Part shown: positions 61,156 through 64,000 of the stretch, piece after piece
How the letters are laid out: every line of letters starts with the position of its first letter
Numbering within the stretch: the first letter of the stretch is position 1
DNA from: an uncultured Oscillospiraceae bacterium
GTDB taxonomy: Bacteria; Bacillota; Clostridia; Oscillospirales; Oscillospiraceae
Length of the DNA stretch: 64,000 nt
Reading direction: 5' to 3'
NCBI GenBank assembly: GCA_910588105.1
Contig: CAJUQD010000008.1
Location: 1-64,000, forward strand
Translations under genes and position numbers: made by a program
Notes under the pieces: model-generated
The model's database searches: none
Told to the model about the DNA's origin: nothing
What the model saw: only the letters and a program-made list of their open reading frames with translations

Positions 61156-62475
61156 CTACCCGGAGTAGGCCCGGTCAACAACGGCGGCGGCTTTGGAGAT
61201 AGTTTCCCGGCCCTTGACGTAGTAACGTAGGGTCATGGCTGACGTGGTGTGCCCTGCCGCTGCCTGGGCCAGCTTGATATCCTTGGTTTGGTCGTATAGG
61301 TCGGTCAGTACGGTGGTGCGGAAACGGATGGGCGTGATGTTCTCGGTGAATCCTATGTCCCGTTTGATACGGTCGCACATCTTCCGAACCTGTGTATAGG
61401 ATAGGGGCTTGGTGCCACCGAACACGAATTCATGTTCCGCAACCTGGGGGAGATGGGGGACGGCCAGAGCAGAAAGGCCGATTGTCCGGGTGCTACTCTG
61501 TGTCTTGGTGTCCTTGATTTCCGGCTGGTTCCGGGTGGGGTGGGTCACGGCCCTGCAAATGTGTATCGCCATACCCTCCCGGTCAATGTCCGCGCCTTGC
61601 AGCCCTAAGACTTCTTCCAGGCGCAAGGGGTGAAGGGCCTGGATTGCCAGATATGCCCGGTCTAAGGGGTCTTTAATGTCCCCGATATGCTGAACCAGGA
61701 AGCGCATTTGCTCGACGCTATAGGGGACTGTGGCTTGACTGGTTTTGCCCGTGATTTTGATTCTCTTGGACTTCAACGGATTCTTGGCAATCAAGCCATC
61801 CTCCACGGCGGCGTCAAGTATCTGATTCAATACCATCTTGGCCTTGTCCTTGGTGGCCTTGGCCCCGGTCATACCGTTGAACAGCCGTTGAACGTCATCG
61901 GTGGTAATGTCCTCCACAGTCAGGCCGCTAAAGGCGGGGAGCAGGTGCCGGGTGAGCTGCCGCTTGTAGGTGGTGGCGGTCACGGTCTCAATATTGGGCT
62001 TGGAGTAGGTTTCAAACCATGTTGTGGCGTAGTCGGCAAAGGGGTGTTTGTTTTGCTCTGAGGGGGTGTCTGGGGTGCCCACCAGTTTGAGCAGCTTGTC
62101 AGCGTATTCCTGTTCGGTGTTGGCCCTTATCCAGTGTTTCGCGCCGTTTATGGTGACAGTACGGGTAATTTTCGGTGCCATCTCATTCTCTCCTTGAAAT
62201 GGCGTACAATCCAACTCTATGCGGTTGTCAAGGTGCTGCCCCTGGCCGACAGGGGCGGGGGTGTCTGCTTTTACACCCTTATTATAGCACATCTTGCAAC
62301 TTTTTTCAATGAAATATTCCAGGAATGCGCGAGGAATCAACGATTTCCCCGCTATTTCTATACAAGTGATTTCTCGGGCCTGGATAAAACTGCCCACTGT
62401 GACGGGGTCTGTCCTTAGAATCTCTGCGGCTTCCTGGAGCGTGAGCAGGTCGGGCCAGTGGCTCAATAGGTTCAT
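61156..62475 (-). CDS. Xis-Int fusion (B2)
   Basis: The 439-codon frame is nearly identical to B1 in the integrase part and more diverged in the excisionase-like part (DPVTVGSFIQAREI against DPATVGDFIQAGEI). It keeps the internal integrase start (MAPKITRTV), the promoter in the linker at 62281-62309 and the unusual ITPIRFR in place of HxxR. Conservation of an unbroken linker in both copies supports a real fused product. It recombines at the tRNA-Thr att beside it. Confidence 0.88.
   Translation of the reverse strand: MNLLSHWPDLLTLQEAAEILRTDPVTVGSFIQAREITCIEIAGKSLIPRAFLEYFIEKSCKMCYNKGVKADTPAPVGQGQHLDNRIELDCTPFQGENEMAPKITRTVTINGAKHWIRANTEQEYADKLLKLVGTPDTPSEQNKHPFADYATTWFETYSKPNIETVTATTYKRQLTRHLLPAFSGLTVEDITTDDVQRLFNGMTGAKATKDKAKMVLNQILDAAVEDGLIAKNPLKSKRIKITGKTSQATVPYSVEQMRFLVQHIGDIKDPLDRAYLAIQALHPLRLEEVLGLQGADIDREGMAIHICRAVTHPTRNQPEIKDTKTQSSTRTIGLSALAVPHLPQVAEHEFVFGGTKPLSYTQVRKMCDRIKRDIGFTENITPIRFRTTVLTDLYDQTKDIKLAQAAAGHTTSAMTLRYYVKGRETISKAAAVVDRAYSG
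62281..62309 (-). promoter_or_regulatory. Promoter inside the Xis-Int frame (B2)
   Basis: TTGAAA and TATAAT are 17 bases apart on the minus strand. Both boxes are conserved with B1 although the spacer differs. Confidence 0.75.
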
Positions 62476-62586
62476 ATAACCTCCATTTTTGGCGCGGAGG
62501 TCGTATTATTTTAGATTTTGTTGTTGGTTATATGATTGGTTTTTTTATTCGTTTTTCAAAGGTGGCCCGCCTTGTGGCGGGCGGAT

Positions 62587-63543
62587 TTAGTTCGTTTCCC
62601 TGGAAGTTTCGGCGTTTGTTGTTTTGTTGGTGGTTGTTGGGTCGCTCTCCGCTGGTGGCTTGGTGTACGTTCGGTAATTGATGATGTTTCGGATCGTCCC
62701 CCCTTCGTCTGTAATGGATATGGTTTTTTCATAGGTCAAAGGCATTCCCGTGATTTCCGCTTGGGCCTCCTGTTCTGTTGTCTGCCAAATTTCCGGGCGT
62801 TTAATGCCCCTGGAGAAACGGTATAGATTGAAGCCAGGCGGATACAGATTCAGTCTTGCGCCTTTTATGATGGCCTTGCTCTTGTCCTTGCTTCCGGCTA
62901 ACCTTTTGGCCTGAAATGCCCCGGCGTTCACCGCCTCTGTCAACTCCATGTTCCCGAGGTAGGCGGTCAGATATAATCCTGGATTTCCGATACCCCGTAA
63001 ATTTTGGGTCTTGGTGAACCCATGGCCCCATATCTGGGCAATGTCGGAATTGCGGATAAAGGGAGCTTTGCCAAAGAACAGAAACAGGCAATGAAGGTGC
63101 CACGCGCCACGGGCTTGCGGCTCTGCCGCTATAATGTACTCGGCGGGCGGGCGGCCCCGCTTGCTCAAATAATACTTGAACCGCTGCCAGAATCGGCGGT
63201 AGTCTTCATATAGCTGGGCCGGGTCGGTCATGTTCTCCTGGTAGGTCAGTGTCACCCACAGGGCAGTTTCCGGGTTTTCCAGGTTAGCGTTTATCAAGTC
63301 CCGCAGCTTGCGGAGGCTTTGGGCCACGCTGGCCTTGTCCGCTGCTCTGCTGTCATGGTGCTGAAACTCTTTGACTTCGCCTGTCCGCTTGTCTGCGTAT
63401 AGGTCGGCGGTCAACTTCTCTATTGCAATGGCTGGCGTATTGCTTGCTATGTACCGAACCTCGACAACGTTCCCGCAGCGTTTGACAGTTACGGGCGTGT
63501 CCGGGAACTCGGGTCTTATATCTTGAATTCTGTTAATGTTCAT
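62587..63543 (-). CDS. Rolling-circle replication initiator (Rep, B2)
   Basis: The 318-residue protein is the counterpart of the B1 Rep, with LWVTLTYQEN, GAWHLHCLFLF as HUH-type motif and LNLYPPGFNLYRFSRG. In the motif the middle residue changes (HFH to HLH), which keeps both His. It again starts without a clear ribosome-binding site just after a GC-rich hairpin. Confidence 0.8.
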   Translation of the reverse strand: MNINRIQDIRPEFPDTPVTVKRCGNVVEVRYIASNTPAIAIEKLTADLYADKRTGEVKEFQHHDSRAADKASVAQSLRKLRDLINANLENPETALWVTLTYQENMTDPAQLYEDYRRFWQRFKYYLSKRGRPPAEYIIAAEPQARGAWHLHCLFLFFGKAPFIRNSDIAQIWGHGFTKTQNLRGIGNPGLYLTAYLGNMELTEAVNAGAFQAKRLAGSKDKSKAIIKGARLNLYPPGFNLYRFSRGIKRPEIWQTTEQEAQAEITGMPLTYEKTISITDEGGTIRNIINYRTYTKPPAESDPTTTNKTTNAETSRETN

Positions 63544-63563
63544 AATATATCAAGTTAAAGGGA

Positions 63564-63603
63564 CGGGGCGGGCGGCTCTCGCTTCGCGCCGCCGCCCGCC
63601 CCG
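63564..63603. repeat. GC-rich hairpin upstream of Rep (B2)
   Basis: CGGGGCGGGCGG pairs with CCGCCCGCCCCG. It is the same stem as in B1, 21 bases before the Rep start. Confidence 0.6.
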
Positions 63604-63627
63604 CGCCGTGGTAAAGATTGCCCCTAA

Positions 63628-63972
63628 TCAGTTGTTGGTCAGGCCGTTGACAAAAGCCTTTATATCTGTAGACTGGGGGAATGCCATTGTAAGGTGTTCA
63701 AGTGGTTCATCCATTGTGAAAGCCTTGGATTGAGTGTAGTCAATGGATGCTCCATCTTCCGGGGCCACAGCGACAGTAAATCGTCCGGGCATTCGTTCCT
63801 CAAACTTGATTGTGGGGTAACGATTCCCAAGTAATGTTACATTGAACTGTATGCCGCCCCCTGTTAATCGGTTTTCATAGACTTGGATGTGGGCATTGTT
63901 GCAGTGCGCGTAGATACTATCTGAAGCAAACGATTGCTCCACAAGGCTCTTGAGTTCACTTATCGTATACAT
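63628..63972 (-). CDS. Hypothetical protein of B2
   Basis: The 114-residue protein starts MYTISELKSLVEQSFASDSI, with AGGAGG before its ATG, and has a mixed alpha/beta composition (IQFNVTLLGNRYPTIKFEE). It takes the place held by the FtsK-like gene in B1, so B1 and B2 differ in gene content beyond rep. I recognise no family. Confidence 0.6.
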   Translation of the reverse strand: MYTISELKSLVEQSFASDSIYAHCNNAHIQVYENRLTGGGIQFNVTLLGNRYPTIKFEERMPGRFTVAVAPEDGASIDYTQSKAFTMDEPLEHLTMAFPQSTDIKAFVNGLTNN

Positions 63973-64000
63973 TGTTGTTGTACCTCCTAAAAATTATCGG

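Noticed and set aside
1..64000. CRISPR arrays, rRNA genes and complete tRNA genes
   Set aside because: No regularly spaced repeats with unique spacers and no rRNA motifs were seen; only tRNA 3' halves are present.

Overview
The window looks like a high-GC, spore-forming Clostridia of the gut Oscillospiraceae type (Flavonifractor/Pseudoflavonifractor-like). This is inferred from protein style: strong GGAGG ribosome-binding sites, large serine recombinases, a spore-protease homologue, and several families typical of clostridial mobile elements (named from memory: DUF6809, DUF6076, DUF6551, DUF6870). No rRNA, housekeeping cluster or complete tRNA is present. Almost everything belongs to integrated mobile DNA.

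Region 1 (1-25283) appears to be most of one large serine-recombinase element whose left end lies outside the window. It holds the end of a relaxase, an XRE regulator with a SLOG/DUF1273 gene, a GPR-like protease, a multi-hairpin structured element, a MerR gene, and a LytTR/GHKL two-component system. These are followed by a catabolic cluster: lipoproteins, a membrane-anchored domain-permuted GH3, a GH2, a GPH symporter, UxuA and a UxuB-type dehydrogenase. This set suggests uptake of a beta-glucuronide or similar glycoside and its hexuronate breakdown. Two ParB-like proteins and three consecutive large serine recombinases end the element. Its right end sits inside the tyrosine integrase gene of the next element, one codon after the HxxR motif.

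Region 2 (25284-64000) is a tandem array of integrative elements sharing one attachment site, the 3' half of a tRNA-Thr(GGU) gene with its terminator, seen at 38213, 45722 and 60895. Type A elements (A1 25284-38212, A2 45767-60894) carry integrase, DUF6809, a secreted copper-amine-oxidase-N/CHAP-like protein, relaxase, MobC, a replication-type protein, an excisionase-like protein and a DUF6076 gene, then a cargo cassette. Type B elements (B1 38258-45721, B2 from 60940 on) carry an Xis-Int fusion and a rolling-circle Rep. B1 also has an FtsK/HerA-like ATPase, an XRE regulator, an SLH protein and a lipoprotein.

The most striking theme is that LytTR regulator + GHKL kinase + membrane-anchored permuted GH3 occurs three times, on three separate elements: 3843-10592, 32475-37830 and 52717-58027. 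In the two A elements the cassette has the order RR-HK-hairpin-GH3-4TM protein. It sits at the same place, just after DUF6076, but in opposite orientations and with strongly diverged sequences. A family of about 21-bp direct repeats marks the module borders of the A elements. I read this as a mobile 'sense-and-hydrolyse' surface glycosidase system repeatedly captured by integrative elements.
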